A DNA stretch of 64,000 bases, taken from positions 310,001-374,000 of the forward strand of contig NZ_AQQX01000001.1 in NCBI RefSeq assembly GCF_000768315.1. Reading direction: 5' to 3'. The notes under the pieces are model-generated. The model was not told the origin of the DNA and did not search any database. It saw only the letters and a program-made list of their open reading frames with translations. The translations under genes were made by a program, and so were the position numbers. This document shows positions 8,661 through 18,187 of the stretch, piece by piece. The stretch is from Pseudooceanicola atlanticus (GTDB lineage: Bacteria > Pseudomonadota > Alphaproteobacteria > Rhodobacterales > Rhodobacteraceae). Numbering within the stretch: position 1 is the first letter of the stretch; the number at the start of each line of letters is the position of its first letter.

Positions 8661-10019
8661 ATGGCCGAGATGACGGCGACACCGGGTGGCGGGGGCAAGA
8701 TGTCCCTGACCGTGAAAGTATTGATAGGGATGGCGGCGGGGCTGGTCCTCGGCGTGATCTTCAACGTGATCGACAGCGAGTTCATCAACACGCATATCGC
8801 GGGCGGATTGTTTGCCATGATCGGCAAGATGTTCGTCAACGCCCTGAAGATGCTTGTCGTGCCGCTTGTCTTCTTCTCGCTGATCTGCGGTGTGACCGGG
8901 ATCGGCGATATCCGGGTCCTGGGCCGCGTCGGTGGCAAGAGCCTGGTCTTCTACATCCTGACCACCGGGCTTGCGATTTCCATCGCGATCATCCTGGCGC
9001 TGATCGTGGGGCCGGGGAACGGGTTCAACATGGAGGGCATCGACACCTCTGGCGTCACCGGCAAGGAGGCCCCGACGGTTTGGAATGTCTTCGCGGCCAT
9101 CGTGCCGACCAACCCTATCGCGGCCTTTGCCAATGGCGACATGCTGCAGGTGATCTTCTACACCGTGGTGCTGGGCGTCGCGGTGCTGATGCTGGGCGGC
9201 AAGTCGAAGGGGTTCATCGAGGGCTGCGAATACATGAACGAAGTGATGATGAAGGTCGTCACCATCGTCATGGCCTTTGCGCCCATCGGGGTTTTCTGCC
9301 TGATCGCCAAGACCTTCACCGAACAGGGGATCGAACTCTTCGGCCCGGTGCTGGCCTATGTCATCACGCTGGTCGCGGCGCTGTTCCTGCACCTGTTCGT
9401 GACGCTGATGATCCTGCTGAAGATTTTCTCGGGGCTGAACCCGTTCATCTTCATGCGCAAGATGCGTCCGGCTCAGATCTTCGCCTTCTCGACCGCGTCG
9501 TCCAACGCGACCATCCCGGTCACGCTGCGATCGGTCACCGAACGGGTCGGCGTGGACAATTCCGTGGCCTCCTTCACCGTGCCCTTCGGTGCGACGATCA
9601 ACATGGATGGCACGGCGATCATGCAGGGCGTGGCGACGGTGTTCCTGGCCAATGTCTATGGCGTCGAGCTGGGTCTCGGCGGCTATATCACCGTGATCGG
9701 CATGGCGGTGCTGGCCTCCATCGGGACCGCGGGTGTGCCGGGCGTCGGGCTGGTCATGCTGACCATGGTGCTGACCCAGGTTGGCCTGCCGATCGAGGGG
9801 ATCGCCCTCATCCTGGGTGTTGACCGCTTGATGGACATGATCCGCACGGCCGTGAACATCACCGGGGATGCCGTGGTGTCGACCATCGTGGCCAAGGGCG
9901 AGGACAAGATCGACATGGCGGTCTTCAACGATCCAGACGCGGGCATGATGACCAGCGATGAACTGGACATCGACGAGGAGGCAGAGCGCGAACTGGCCCA
10001 ATACGCCAAACCGCACTGA
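8661..10019 (+). CDS. Dicarboxylate/amino acid:cation symporter (DAACS family)
   Basis: 452 aa, with the GltP/DctA fold. The transport core is readable: SSNATIPVTLRSVTERVG (serine-rich hairpin), NMDGTAIMQGVATVFLAN, and GTAGVPGVGLVMLTMVL followed by DRLMDMIRTAVNITGDA. It imports glutamate/aspartate or C4-dicarboxylates with cations. The frame is open about 50 codons upstream, but ATG at 8661 has GGAGG at 8650-8654 and gives the family's usual N-terminus. Followed by an intrinsic terminator; probably monocistronic. Confidence 0.93.
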   Translation: MAEMTATPGGGGKMSLTVKVLIGMAAGLVLGVIFNVIDSEFINTHIAGGLFAMIGKMFVNALKMLVVPLVFFSLICGVTGIGDIRVLGRVGGKSLVFYILTTGLAISIAIILALIVGPGNGFNMEGIDTSGVTGKEAPTVWNVFAAIVPTNPIAAFANGDMLQVIFYTVVLGVAVLMLGGKSKGFIEGCEYMNEVMMKVVTIVMAFAPIGVFCLIAKTFTEQGIELFGPVLAYVITLVAALFLHLFVTLMILLKIFSGLNPFIFMRKMRPAQIFAFSTASSNATIPVTLRSVTERVGVDNSVASFTVPFGATINMDGTAIMQGVATVFLANVYGVELGLGGYITVIGMAVLASIGTAGVPGVGLVMLTMVLTQVGLPIEGIALILGVDRLMDMIRTAVNITGDAVVSTIVAKGEDKIDMAVFNDPDAGMMTSDELDIDEEAERELAQYAKPH

Positions 10020-10043
10020 CGCCCTGCGCGATCCAGCAAAGAG

Positions 10044-10074
10044 AACGCCCCGTCGGTTTCGGCGGGGCGTTTTC
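10044..10074 (+). terminator. Rho-independent terminator of the DAACS symporter gene
   Basis: ACGCCCCG (10045-10052) pairs perfectly with CGGGGCGT (10063-10070), followed by TTTTCC. It lies 25 nt after the symporter stop codon. Confidence 0.88.
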
Positions 10075-10141
10075 CATTGGGGTCTTGGTCTTGTGTGCCG
10101 CAAGGTCCGACCGTGAGTGGCCCCGCTGATCTGCGGCGGGA

Positions 10142-10921
10142 TCAGAAGGAATAGGTGGCCCTGAGCGCGGAGGACCGGATGTCGATATCGTCGATCATGT
10201 CGCTGTCGTCATTGCCATACTCGACCTTGATGCCGAAGCCGACGGTGTCGTAATTCGTGCCGTTGATCCGGTGCTGGCCGACCTTGCCGTAGAACTTCAG
10301 GTCGAGATCGCCGGCGATGTCCGGGGTGAAGGCGACCTCGGCATTGAAGGTCGAGGTGTCGAGGGCGCGGAAATCCAGGCTGTCTTCCTGGTAGCTGAGC
10401 CCGACACTCCATTGCGGGGTGATGTCGTAGGACGCCCAGATGCCCCAGGTCGTATTGTCCGACGGCGTCGCGATATTGTTGCCCGACAGAACACCGGCAT
10501 AGGCCCCGGCACCGAAGGGACCGGTATCGTATTCGACCTCCAGCCCGTAGCCGTGGAACGGCGAGAAATTCGCCGGCGTCTCGGTGTCGTGGTACTGGTA
10601 ATATCCGCCCAGCTTGAACCCGGGTGCGAATTCGTACTTTGCGTTGATCGTGCCGGTCGTGGTGCCGAAATCAAGCCCGCCAAACGCCTCCATCTGGGTG
10701 TGGGCAATGCCCACGTTGAGCTCGAGCTGCGGCGTCCAGCGCAATCGCAGACCGGCCCCGATTTCGGTCAGGTCGACCTGTTGTCCGCCGTCGAACTTGT
10801 CCAATTCGAATTTGAAGATCGGTTCGACACGTGGGGACGACCCGTATCCGCTTTCCATTTGGGCCGCGGCGGTGCCGGCCCATGCGATGGCCACCAGGCT
10901 GGCCATTGAAATCCTGTGCAT
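10142..10921 (-). CDS. Porin-like outer-membrane beta-barrel protein
   Basis: 259 aa with a Sec signal peptide (MHRISMASLVAIAWAGTAAAQ, cleavage after AAA/Q). The mature part alternates polar and hydrophobic residues in many short strands (for example FKLGGYYQYHD, WSVGLSYQED) and ends in ATYSF, a C-terminal phenylalanine typical of BAM-assembled barrels. It resembles Rhodobacter-type porins, at below-average length. GGGAGTG precedes the ATG. It is divergent from the thiamine-transport operon. Pore activity is inferred, not shown. Confidence 0.75.
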   Translation of the reverse strand: MHRISMASLVAIAWAGTAAAQMESGYGSSPRVEPIFKFELDKFDGGQQVDLTEIGAGLRLRWTPQLELNVGIAHTQMEAFGGLDFGTTTGTINAKYEFAPGFKLGGYYQYHDTETPANFSPFHGYGLEVEYDTGPFGAGAYAGVLSGNNIATPSDNTTWGIWASYDITPQWSVGLSYQEDSLDFRALDTSTFNAEVAFTPDIAGDLDLKFYGKVGQHRINGTNYDTVGFGIKVEYGNDDSDMIDDIDIRSSALRATYSF

Positions 10922-11030
10922 GATTTCACTCCCAGAGGTTGACGTTGGGTCATCTTCCGCCGATTCGCTCGTGGTTCAAAGGTAAATGAGTACCCCGCTT
11001 GCCAAGCCCGCGCGTCTGCACTAGCTGTTT

Positions 11031-11114
11031 GCCTACCTCGGGGTGCCCTTTGGGCTGAGATGCAATCCTGCGAACCCGTTGAACCTGAACCGGTTAATTC
11101 CGGCGGAGGGAAGG
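11031..11114 (+). ncRNA. TPP riboswitch (THI element)
   Basis: The conserved THI-box blocks are in order: GGGTGCC (from 11041), CTGAGATG (11055-11062), ACCCGTTGAACCTGA (11074-11088), then GGTTAAT and CCGGCGGAGGGAAG. It ends about 60 nt before thiB. TPP binding represses the downstream genes, so the thiBPQ importer should be induced when thiamine pyrophosphate is scarce. Whether control is by termination or by masking the AAAGGAGG ribosome-binding site at 11160-11167 was not resolved; no strong terminator hairpin was seen, which favours translational control. Confidence 0.93.
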
Positions 11115-11174
11115 TGACGCGGCGCAGATGTCCCGCACTCTTTCTTTCGCCCGTAGCACTGAAAGGAGGATGCG

Positions 11175-12152
11175 ATGAAGCATCTGATCTACGCAACGGG
11201 TCTGGTCCTTGCCACGCAAGCCGCGGCAGAGACCCCTGTCCTGACCATCTACACCTATGACAGCTTCGCCACCGAATGGGGGCCCGGCCCGCAGCTGGAA
11301 ACGGCGTTCGAGGAAGCCTGCGGCTGTGACGTGAATTTCGTCACCGTGGGCGACGGCGCCGCGCTGCTGTCGCGGCTGCGGCTGGAAGGCGAAAGCACCG
11401 AGGCGGATATCGTCCTGGGCCTCGACACCAACCTGACCGCCGCAGCGCATGAAACGGGCCTTTTCGCCCCGCACGAGGTGAGCGCCGACTACGATCTGCC
11501 GATCGAATGGACGGATGATCTGTTCGTGCCGTTCGACTGGGGGTATTTCGCCTTCATCGGCCAGGATGGCGCGCCGCAGCCTGCAAACTTCCGTGCGCTG
11601 GCGGAAAGCGATCAGCGCGTGCTGATCCAGGATCCTCGCTCCTCCACCCCCGGGTTGGGGCTGCTGCTGTGGGTCAAGGCGGCCTATGGCGACGAGGCCC
11701 CCGCCATCTGGGAGGAGCTGTCGGACAATATCGTGACGGTCACCCCCGGCTGGTCCGAGGCCTACGGCATGTTCCTGGACGGCGAGGGCGATCTGGTCCT
11801 GTCCTACACGACCTCGCCCGCCTACCACATCATCGCCGAGGATGACGCGACCAAGGTCGCGCTGCCCTTCGAGGAAGGCCATTACATGCAGGTCGAGGTC
11901 GCCGGGATGGTCGCTGGGACCGATCAGCCGGAGTTGGCGAAATCCTTCCTCGATTTCCTCGTCTCCGACACGGCGCAGGGCGTGCTGCCCACGACCAACT
12001 GGATGTACCCGGCCGTATCGCCCGAGGGCGGGCTGCCCGACGGGTTCGACGGGCTGATCGAGCCGTCCAAGGCGCTGTTGCTGGCCCCGGAAGAGGTCGC
12101 GCAGACCCGCAATGAGGCGCTGGAAGAATGGCGCAACGCCCTGTCGCGCTGA
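11175..12152 (+). CDS. thiB: Thiamine ABC transporter, periplasmic binding protein
   Basis: 325 aa with signal peptide MKHLIYATGLVLATQAAA, then TPVLTIYTYDSFATEWGPGP, the typical opening of ThiB/TbpA. It binds thiamine and TPP in the periplasm and delivers them to ThiPQ. Typical features include DIVLGLDTN, PFDWGYFAFI, LIQDPRSSTPGLG and the TNWMYP region near the C-terminus. Strong ribosome-binding site AAAGGAGG. First gene of the riboswitch-controlled operon. Confidence 0.95.
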   Translation: MKHLIYATGLVLATQAAAETPVLTIYTYDSFATEWGPGPQLETAFEEACGCDVNFVTVGDGAALLSRLRLEGESTEADIVLGLDTNLTAAAHETGLFAPHEVSADYDLPIEWTDDLFVPFDWGYFAFIGQDGAPQPANFRALAESDQRVLIQDPRSSTPGLGLLLWVKAAYGDEAPAIWEELSDNIVTVTPGWSEAYGMFLDGEGDLVLSYTTSPAYHIIAEDDATKVALPFEEGHYMQVEVAGMVAGTDQPELAKSFLDFLVSDTAQGVLPTTNWMYPAVSPEGGLPDGFDGLIEPSKALLLAPEEVAQTRNEALEEWRNALSR

Positions 12153-12180
12153 GCCGGGCCGTCCGCCCCCGGAGACGGGG

Positions 12181-13707
12181 TTGAGACGCGCAGAGCTCTG
12201 GATCGGTAGCATGGCGGCCCTTGGGGTCGCCATGCTGCTGCTGGGGCCGCTGGGGGCCGTCCTGTGGCGTGCCGGCGGGGCCGGTATGCCCTCGCCTGCC
12301 GATTGGGCGGCCCTGCGCTTCACGGTGATGCAGGCGGCGCTGTCGGCGATCCTGAGCTGCGGGCTGGCGATCCCGGTGGCGCGCGCGCTGGCGCGACGGC
12401 GGTTTGCCGGTCGGCAGGCGCTGATCCTGCTGATGGGGGCGCCCTTCATCCTGCCGGTGATCGTGGCCATTGCCGGGCTTCTGGCGATCTTTGGCCGCAA
12501 CGGGCTGCTGAACCAGGGGCTGGCCCTGATCGGGCTGGAACGGATCGACGTGTTCGGGCTGCACGGGATCCTTTTGGCCCATGTCTTTTTCAACCTGCCG
12601 CTGGCGGTGCGGCTGCTGCTGGAGGGCTGGCGCGGTATTCCCACCGAACGCTTCCGCCTGGCCGCGCAGCTGGACATGCCGCCGGGCGCGATGTTCCGGC
12701 TGATCGAATGGCCGATGCTGCGGCAGCGGGTTCCGGGCATTCTGGCGGTGATCTTTGCCGTCTGCCTGTCGAGCTTTGCCGTCGTGCTGATCCTGGGGGG
12801 CGGACCAGCCGCCACGACCGTGGAGCTGGCAATCTACCAGGCTTTCAGCTTCGATTTCGACCTGGGCAAGGCGGCGGTGCTGTCGGCGCTGCAACTGGGC
12901 ATCGTCGCAGGCGCCGCCGGGCTGGCGCTGGTGCTGGCGCGGGGGCGGGGCATGGGCGGCGGGCTGGACCGACCGGTCCAACGCTGGGACGGCGGGCCCT
13001 GGGCGGCGCGGGGCGATGCGGCGTGGATCGCGCTGACTGCGGTCTTCATCGTGACGCCACTGATTCTGGTGCTGGTGCAGGGCGGGGCGACCTTGCTGTC
13101 GATGCCGCTACTCGTTTGGCAGGCGGCGGGTGTGTCGATCCTCGTGGCCCTGGGGTCAACGCTGGTTGCGGTGCCGCTGGCCTTTGCCCTGGCCCTGCCG
13201 CGCCGTGACGTAGTGGAGGGCGTGGGGCTGATCACGCTGGCCGCGTCGCCATTGGTGCTGGGCACCGGGATGTTCCTGCTGATCCGGCCCTTTGCCTTTC
13301 CCGGCAATCATGTGCTGGTCATCACCTCGATCGTCAACGCCGCGATGGCCTTGCCCTTCGTGCTGCGAGCGATCAGCCCCGAGCTGCGCGCGATCGAGGC
13401 CGATTACGGGCGCCTGGCGGACAGCCTGGGCATGACGGGCTGGGCGCGGATGCGATGGCTGATCCTGCCGCGCCTGCGGCGGTCGCTGGGCTTTGGCGCG
13501 GGGCTGTGCGCGGCGCTGTCGATGGGGGATCTTGGCGTCATCGCGCTGTTCCCGCCACCGGATGCGGCGACCCTGCCGCTGCAAATCTATCGCCTGATGG
13601 GCAGCTACCAGATCGAGGCGGCGGCGGGCGGCAGCCTGTTGTTGACCTTCCTTTGCTTCGGGCTTTTCTTCGCCTTCGACCGGATGGGACGCGATGCTGA
13701 CACTTGA
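12181..13707 (+). CDS. thiP: Thiamine ABC transporter permease
   Basis: 508 aa with two tandem permease halves of about six helices each, as in ThiP. Each half has an EAA-like loop, for example RLAAQLDMPPGAMFRLIEWP and DYGRLADSLGMTGWARMRW. TTG at 12181 has GGAG six bases upstream and lies 28 nt after the thiB stop; an upstream in-frame ATG lies inside thiB without such a site. The 3' end overlaps thiQ by 14 nt. It forms the membrane channel of the importer. Confidence 0.93.
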   Translation: MRRAELWIGSMAALGVAMLLLGPLGAVLWRAGGAGMPSPADWAALRFTVMQAALSAILSCGLAIPVARALARRRFAGRQALILLMGAPFILPVIVAIAGLLAIFGRNGLLNQGLALIGLERIDVFGLHGILLAHVFFNLPLAVRLLLEGWRGIPTERFRLAAQLDMPPGAMFRLIEWPMLRQRVPGILAVIFAVCLSSFAVVLILGGGPAATTVELAIYQAFSFDFDLGKAAVLSALQLGIVAGAAGLALVLARGRGMGGGLDRPVQRWDGGPWAARGDAAWIALTAVFIVTPLILVLVQGGATLLSMPLLVWQAAGVSILVALGSTLVAVPLAFALALPRRDVVEGVGLITLAASPLVLGTGMFLLIRPFAFPGNHVLVITSIVNAAMALPFVLRAISPELRAIEADYGRLADSLGMTGWARMRWLILPRLRRSLGFGAGLCAALSMGDLGVIALFPPPDAATLPLQIYRLMGSYQIEAAAGGSLLLTFLCFGLFFAFDRMGRDADT

Positions 13708-14386
13708 TCACCTGCGCCTGGAACAGGGGGCGTTTTCCCTGACCGCCAATTGGACCCTCGCGGCCGGCGAGACGCTGGCCCTGATCGGGCCGTCCGGGGC
13801 GGGGAAGTCGACGCTGCTGGCGGGCATCGCCGGGTTCCTGGAGCCCGTTGCGGGCCGCGTCCTGTGGCAGGACAGGGACCTGACCGGGATCGCACCGGGG
13901 CAGCGGCCCGTGGCGATGCTGTTCCAGGATGCGAACCTCTTCCCGCATCTCGACGTGGCCCGCAATGTCGGGCTGGGCCTGCGGCCCGACCTTCGACTGA
14001 CCCGTGAAGACCGCGCCAAGGTCGGCGAGGCCCTGGACCGTGTCGGGCTGGGTGGGTTCCAGACGCGCAAGCCGGGATCGCTGTCGGGCGGACAGCAGAG
14101 CCGCGCCGCCCTCGCGCGGGCATTGGTGATGCGCCGCCCCGTCCTGATGCTGGACGAGCCGTTTTCGGCGCTTGGTCCGGCGATGCGAACCGAGATGCTG
14201 GACCTCGTGCGGGATGTGATCGGTGAAACCGGGGCGAGCCTCGTGATGGTGACCCACGATCCCGGCGATGCGGCGCGGATTGCCGACCGGATCAGCGTGG
14301 TTGCCGATGGCGTTGCCGCGGAACCGGCCCCGACGCGCGCCCTGTTGGACAACCCGCCCGAGGCGCTGCGCGATTACCTGGGCTGA
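13694..14386 (+). CDS. thiQ: Thiamine ABC transporter ATPase
   Basis: 230 aa, the usual short ThiQ length. Walker A GPSGAGKST is at residues 32-40; the signature is LSGGQQSRAALARAL and Walker B is VLMLDEPFSALG, followed by the H-loop MVTHDPGDA. It powers thiamine uptake through ThiP. It starts within the last codons of thiP (14 nt overlap), implying coupled translation, and is closed by a strong terminator. Confidence 0.95.
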   Translation: MLTLDHLRLEQGAFSLTANWTLAAGETLALIGPSGAGKSTLLAGIAGFLEPVAGRVLWQDRDLTGIAPGQRPVAMLFQDANLFPHLDVARNVGLGLRPDLRLTREDRAKVGEALDRVGLGGFQTRKPGSLSGGQQSRAALARALVMRRPVLMLDEPFSALGPAMRTEMLDLVRDVIGETGASLVMVTHDPGDAARIADRISVVADGVAAEPAPTRALLDNPPEALRDYLG

Positions 14387-14410
14387 ACCGGCCCCGCCCG
14401 TGACAGGACA

Positions 14411-14447
14411 AAGAAAAACCCCCGCCGATCAGGGCGGGGGTTTCTTG
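14411..14447 (+). terminator. Bidirectional terminator between thiQ and petC
   Basis: AAACCCCCGCC and GGCGGGGGTTT form a GC-rich stem with a short loop. TTTCTTGTTC follows on the plus strand and a T-rich run (TTTTTCTTTG) follows on the minus strand, so it can stop both thiBPQ and petABC transcripts. Confidence 0.9.
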
Positions 14448-14470
14448 TTCTGGTGCTGTCCGATGACGGA

Positions 14471-15265
14471 TCAGGCGGTCTTCTTCTTGCCCTTGTGCGG
14501 GGCCCAGAGACGCTTGTTCGTCAGGTAGAGCAGCGAAGCCAGGATGACGAGGAAGACAACGGCGACGAAACCGGTCTGCTTGCGCGCCATCATCTTGGGC
14601 TCTGCGGTCCACATCAGGAAGGCAGCGACGTCTTCGGCCTCGTGGTGCAGCTCGTTCGAGTGGCCGTCGGCGAATTCGACGTCTTCACCGACCAGCGGCG
14701 GGGCCATCGCGATCCAGCCGCCCGGGAAGGCGGTGTTCTCGTAGAAGGTGACGCCGGCCTGTTCGCGAGTCTCGCCGGTGTAACCGGTCAGGAGGCTGAC
14801 GATGTATTCCGGACCACCGATGCCCTGGAAGAACTGGTTGATGCCCAGGCCGTAGGGGCCGTGGAACCCGGCACGGGCCTTGGCCATCAGGCTGAGGTCC
14901 GGTGCGTTTTCCAGGTTGGACATCGGGAAGTGGTCGTTCGGGGTGGCCGGGCGGAAATCGTCCAACTCCTCGTCGAACACTTCGAAGTTCTGGGAGGCGT
15001 AGGCGCGCACCTGATCTTCAGGCAGCGCGGGGCCGCCTTCGTCATGCAGGGTGCGGATCGGCACGTAGCGCAGACCGTGGCAGGCCGAGCAGACCTCCGT
15101 GTAAATCTGCAGGCCGCGTTGCAGCTGCATTTCGTCATAGGCGCCGAACGGGCCCTCGAAGGAGAAGTCCACGTCGTGGGTGTGACCTTCGCCGCCTGCC
15201 GCGGTGGCTGCACCGGCGGAGACCGCCAGTGCTGCGAGGGCAGAGAGAGTGACTTTGCGGAACAT
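14471..15265 (-). CDS. petC: Cytochrome c1 of the bc1 complex
   Basis: 264 aa. Signal peptide ([23 protein letters not shown]), then the covalent heme site C59-S-A-C62-H63 (CSACHG). A likely axial methionine is in [10 protein letters not shown], and a C-terminal membrane anchor ([17 protein letters not shown]) is followed by the basic tail [13 protein letters not shown]. It passes electrons from the Rieske protein to soluble or membrane cytochrome c. Last gene of petABC, 16 nt after petB. Confidence 0.97.
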   Translation of the reverse strand: MFRKVTLSALAALAVSAGAATAAGGEGHTHDVDFSFEGPFGAYDEMQLQRGLQIYTEVCSACHGLRYVPIRTLHDEGGPALPEDQVRAYASQNFEVFDEELDDFRPATPNDHFPMSNLENAPDLSLMAKARAGFHGPYGLGINQFFQGIGGPEYIVSLLTGYTGETREQAGVTFYENTAFPGGWIAMAPPLVGEDVEFADGHSNELHHEAEDVAAFLMWTAEPKMMARKQTGFVAVVFLVILASLLYLTNKRLWAPHKGKKKTA

Positions 15266-15281
15266 GATCTCTGTCCTTTCC

Positions 15282-16622
15282 TTATTCGGCAGGGGTGCCG
15301 ACGGTCTTGGTGCCGCCGTGCTTGGACTTGTGCGCCTTGAAGTCTTCTTCGATGGTCGCCGGCTGGGCCAGCGGCTTTTCGATCACGCCGAGCAGCGGCA
15401 GGATCACGAGGAAGTAGGCGAACCAGTAGGTGGCCCCGATCAGCGAGATGGTCGAGTAGGGCGGTTCCGCCGGCATCGCGCCACACCACATCAGGACGAC
15501 GAAGTCGACCAGCAGCAGGGCAAACCACCACTTGAACATCGGGCGATAGCGACCCGAGCGCACCGACGAGGTGTCGAGCCAGGGGGTCAGGGCCATCACG
15601 GCGATGGCGCCGAACATGGCCAGCACGCCGAAGAACTTCGCGTCGATGATACCGCCGGTGATCCAGCTGGAGATCATCACGATCCACACGTCCGAGGTGA
15701 AGGCCCGCAGGATCGCGTAGAAGGGCAGGAAGTACCATTCAGGCACGATGTGCGCCGGCGTCGAGAGCGGGTTCGCCTCGATGTAGTTGTCGGGGTGGCC
15801 CAGGTAGTTGGGCATGAAGCCGACGATGGCGAAGAACACGGCCAGGATCACGGCCAGCGCGAACAGGTCCTTGATCACGAAGTACGGCCAGAAGGGCAGG
15901 GTGTCTTTCTCGGCTTCTTCCTTGGAGCCGGTCCGCACCGGAACGCCCGTCGGGTTGTTGTTGCCGGTCGAGTGGAACGCCCAGATGTGGACGATCACCA
16001 GGCCTGCAATCACGAAGGGCAGCAGGTAGTGGAGCGAGAAGAAGCGGTTCAGCGTGTAGTTGTCCACGGCCGGTCCGCCCAGCAGCCAGGTCTGCAGCGT
16101 TTCCCCGATGAACGGGATGGCGCCGAAGAGGCCGGTGATCACGGTCGCGCCCCAGAAGGACATCTGACCCCAGGGCAGAACGTAGCCCATGAAGCCGGTC
16201 GCCATCATCAGCAGGTAGATGATCATGCCGATGATCCAGGTGATTTCGCGCGGCGCCTTGTAGGAACCGTAGAAAAGACCGCGGAAGATGTGGATGTAGA
16301 CGGCAAAGAAGAACAGCGAGGCGCCGTTCATGTGCAGGTAGCGCAGCATGTGGCCACCGTTGACGTCACGCATGATGTGTTCGACCGAGGCGAATGCCAT
16401 GTCGACATGCGGGGTGTAGTGCATCACCAGGACGATGCCGGTGACGATCTGCAGCGCCAGGCAGAAGGCCAGGACGATGCCCCAGATCCACCACCAGTTC
16501 AGGTTCTTCGGGGTGGGGATCATCAGGGTGTCGTAGAGCAGACCGATGATGGGCAGGCGGGAATGGACCCACTTTTCACCGTTGGTCTTAGGCTCGTAAT
16601 GATCGTGCGGAATTCCAGACAT
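15282..16622 (-). CDS. petB: Cytochrome b of the bc1 complex
   Basis: 446 aa, the usual length for the Rhodobacter-type one-piece cytochrome b. Landmarks include the transmembrane heme regions ([32 protein letters not shown]), the Qo-site helix [20 protein letters not shown] and the PEWYF motif ([12 protein letters not shown]). It contains both quinone sites of the complex. ATG at 16622 follows a GGAGGAA element and lies 10 nt after petA; an in-frame extension upstream runs into petA and is rejected. Confidence 0.97.
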   Translation of the reverse strand: MSGIPHDHYEPKTNGEKWVHSRLPIIGLLYDTLMIPTPKNLNWWWIWGIVLAFCLALQIVTGIVLVMHYTPHVDMAFASVEHIMRDVNGGHMLRYLHMNGASLFFFAVYIHIFRGLFYGSYKAPREITWIIGMIIYLLMMATGFMGYVLPWGQMSFWGATVITGLFGAIPFIGETLQTWLLGGPAVDNYTLNRFFSLHYLLPFVIAGLVIVHIWAFHSTGNNNPTGVPVRTGSKEEAEKDTLPFWPYFVIKDLFALAVILAVFFAIVGFMPNYLGHPDNYIEANPLSTPAHIVPEWYFLPFYAILRAFTSDVWIVMISSWITGGIIDAKFFGVLAMFGAIAVMALTPWLDTSSVRSGRYRPMFKWWFALLLVDFVVLMWCGAMPAEPPYSTISLIGATYWFAYFLVILPLLGVIEKPLAQPATIEEDFKAHKSKHGGTKTVGTPAE

Positions 16623-16632
16623 GCGTTCCTCC

Positions 16633-17202
16633 TCAGCCCAGAACGATCTCGGTGCCCTCGAAGCGGGCAGTCGGAACGGGAAGGTTTTCCGGAGCCGGGC
16701 CGCGACGGATGCGGCCGGCCGTGTCGTAGTGAGAGCCGTGGCAGGGGCAGAACCAGCCGCCGAAGTCACCGGCGCCATCGCCCAGGGGCACACAGCCCAG
16801 GTGCGTGCAGACGCCCATCATGACCAGCCATTCCTCGCTGCCCTCGTCATTGGCGAGCGCGCGGTTCACGTCGGTCGCCGGAGCGCCTTCGTCGATATTG
16901 GCGTTGCGTGCCTCGGGGTCGGGCAGCGTGCTGACATCGACGTCGTTCGCGGCGTCGATTTCTTCCTGGGTGCGGCGGCGAATGAACACCGGCTTCCCGA
17001 GGAACTTGACCGTCAGCTGCGATCCGGGCTCGAGGCCGGACACGTCGACGCGGATCGAGGCAAGCGCCTGGACATCCGCGGACGGGTTCATCTGGTTCAC
17101 AAGCGGCCAGACGGCCGCCCCTGTTGCAACGGCACCTGCACCTGCTGTGGCATAGTAGAGGAAGTCCCTCCGGGTGCCTTCGTGATCTTCTGCGTGGGAC
17201 AC
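16633..17202 (-). CDS. petA: Rieske iron-sulfur protein of the bc1 complex
   Basis: 189 aa. A twin-arginine motif ([12 protein letters not shown]) begins the uncleaved Tat signal-anchor helix. The [2Fe-2S] ligands are in box I CTHLGC (C132, H134) and box [11 protein letters not shown] (C152, H155); C137 and C154 form the disulfide. It accepts electrons from quinol and swings to cytochrome c1. First gene of the minus-strand petABC operon, expressed from the 229-nt gap shared with the divergent OmpW-like gene. Confidence 0.97.
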   Translation of the reverse strand: MSHAEDHEGTRRDFLYYATAGAGAVATGAAVWPLVNQMNPSADVQALASIRVDVSGLEPGSQLTVKFLGKPVFIRRRTQEEIDAANDVDVSTLPDPEARNANIDEGAPATDVNRALANDEGSEEWLVMMGVCTHLGCVPLGDGAGDFGGWFCPCHGSHYDTAGRIRRGPAPENLPVPTARFEGTEIVLG

Positions 17203-17431
17203 GAGGTTAGCTCCATCCTTCGGCCGTTGTGGCCAGATACGAATTTGGGGCCGAGTCCATGCGGCTCTGCCTGTCCGAGGCGGTGTTTAACGGCGCTTTT
17301 CCGCCCCGTCCAGCATCCAATGGGGCACAAAGCCGGGGGGCGCGCATCTGTCGCGCTTGAGCCAGCCCCCCTGAGCGTGTAGGCACGGGGGGAACGCGCC
17401 GCCCGCCAACAGAACATCTCAAGAGCCGATC

Positions 17432-18109
17432 ATGCTGAAATCACTTGCGAAACGCCTGTCTCCCGCCCTTCTGGGCCTTGCTGCGCTGGCCCCTGCGCCC
17501 GCGCTGGCCGAACTGGAGCTTGGCTTCTACACCGGTTACCAGGTCGCCCCGCACAGCCGAGTCACCGGGACCCGCGGTGCCTCCTCCGGCTCGACCGGCT
17601 ACAGCAGCCTGATCGGATGGCAGGGCAAGAGCTTTTCCGCGCCGCCCTATTACGGGATGCGTGCCACGTGGTGGCGGCCCAATGACATCGGTTTCGGCGT
17701 CGAATTCACCCACACCAAGGTCTATGCGCCCGCCGCCGACATGCCGGCCGGTTTCTCCCGCATGGAATTCACCGACGGGCACAACATCATCACGGCCAAT
17801 GTCTCCAAGCGCTGGAACGGGGCCTGGGCCAATGGGCGCGTGTCGCCCTATGTCAGTGGCGGTGTCGGTTTCGCGATGCCCCATGTCGACGTGACCGAGG
17901 GGGCGAACGTCACCTATGGCTACCAGGTGACCGGCCCCGCCGCGCGTCTGACGGCGGGTGCGAAGTACCAGATCAACGACCGCTGGTCGATTTTCGGCGA
18001 GTACCAGTTCACCTGGTCCGACAACAGTGCCGACCTGGCCGGTGGCGGGTCGCTGAACTCCACCATCCTGACCAACGCGGTCAATATCGGTGTCGGCTTC
18101 AGCTTCTGA
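17432..18109 (+). CDS. OmpW-like/opacity-type outer-membrane beta-barrel protein
   Basis: 225 aa with a signal peptide ending APALA. The mature part starts ELELGFYTGYQVAPHSRV, a lipocalin-like or OMP_b-brl pattern with about eight strands, and ends GVGFSF with a terminal phenylalanine. Length and strand pattern fit small outer-membrane barrels of the OmpW/OmpA-like class, whose ligands are mostly unknown. Monocistronic: terminator immediately downstream, divergent from petA. Confidence 0.72.
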   Translation: MLKSLAKRLSPALLGLAALAPAPALAELELGFYTGYQVAPHSRVTGTRGASSGSTGYSSLIGWQGKSFSAPPYYGMRATWWRPNDIGFGVEFTHTKVYAPAADMPAGFSRMEFTDGHNIITANVSKRWNGAWANGRVSPYVSGGVGFAMPHVDVTEGANVTYGYQVTGPAARLTAGAKYQINDRWSIFGEYQFTWSDNSADLAGGGSLNSTILTNAVNIGVGFSF

Positions 18110-18137
18110 TCCAGACCGAACCTCAACGGGACACGAC

Positions 18138-18170
18138 AAAGGGCGCTGAAATTCAGCGCCCTTCTGCTTT
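18138..18170 (+). terminator. Bidirectional terminator between OMP and GST genes
   Basis: GGGCGCTGAAATTCAGCGCCC (18141-18161) is nearly self-complementary, flanked by AAA on the left and TTCTGCTTTC on the right. It separates two convergent genes and may serve both. Confidence 0.8.
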
Positions 18171-18187
18171 CGTGGGTCCGAAACTGC

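Noticed and set aside
11094-12981. Long minus-strand frames opposite thiB and thiP
   Set aside because: GC-driven shadows: composition is Arg/Pro/Gln rich with no domain, and they lie over well-supported genes.
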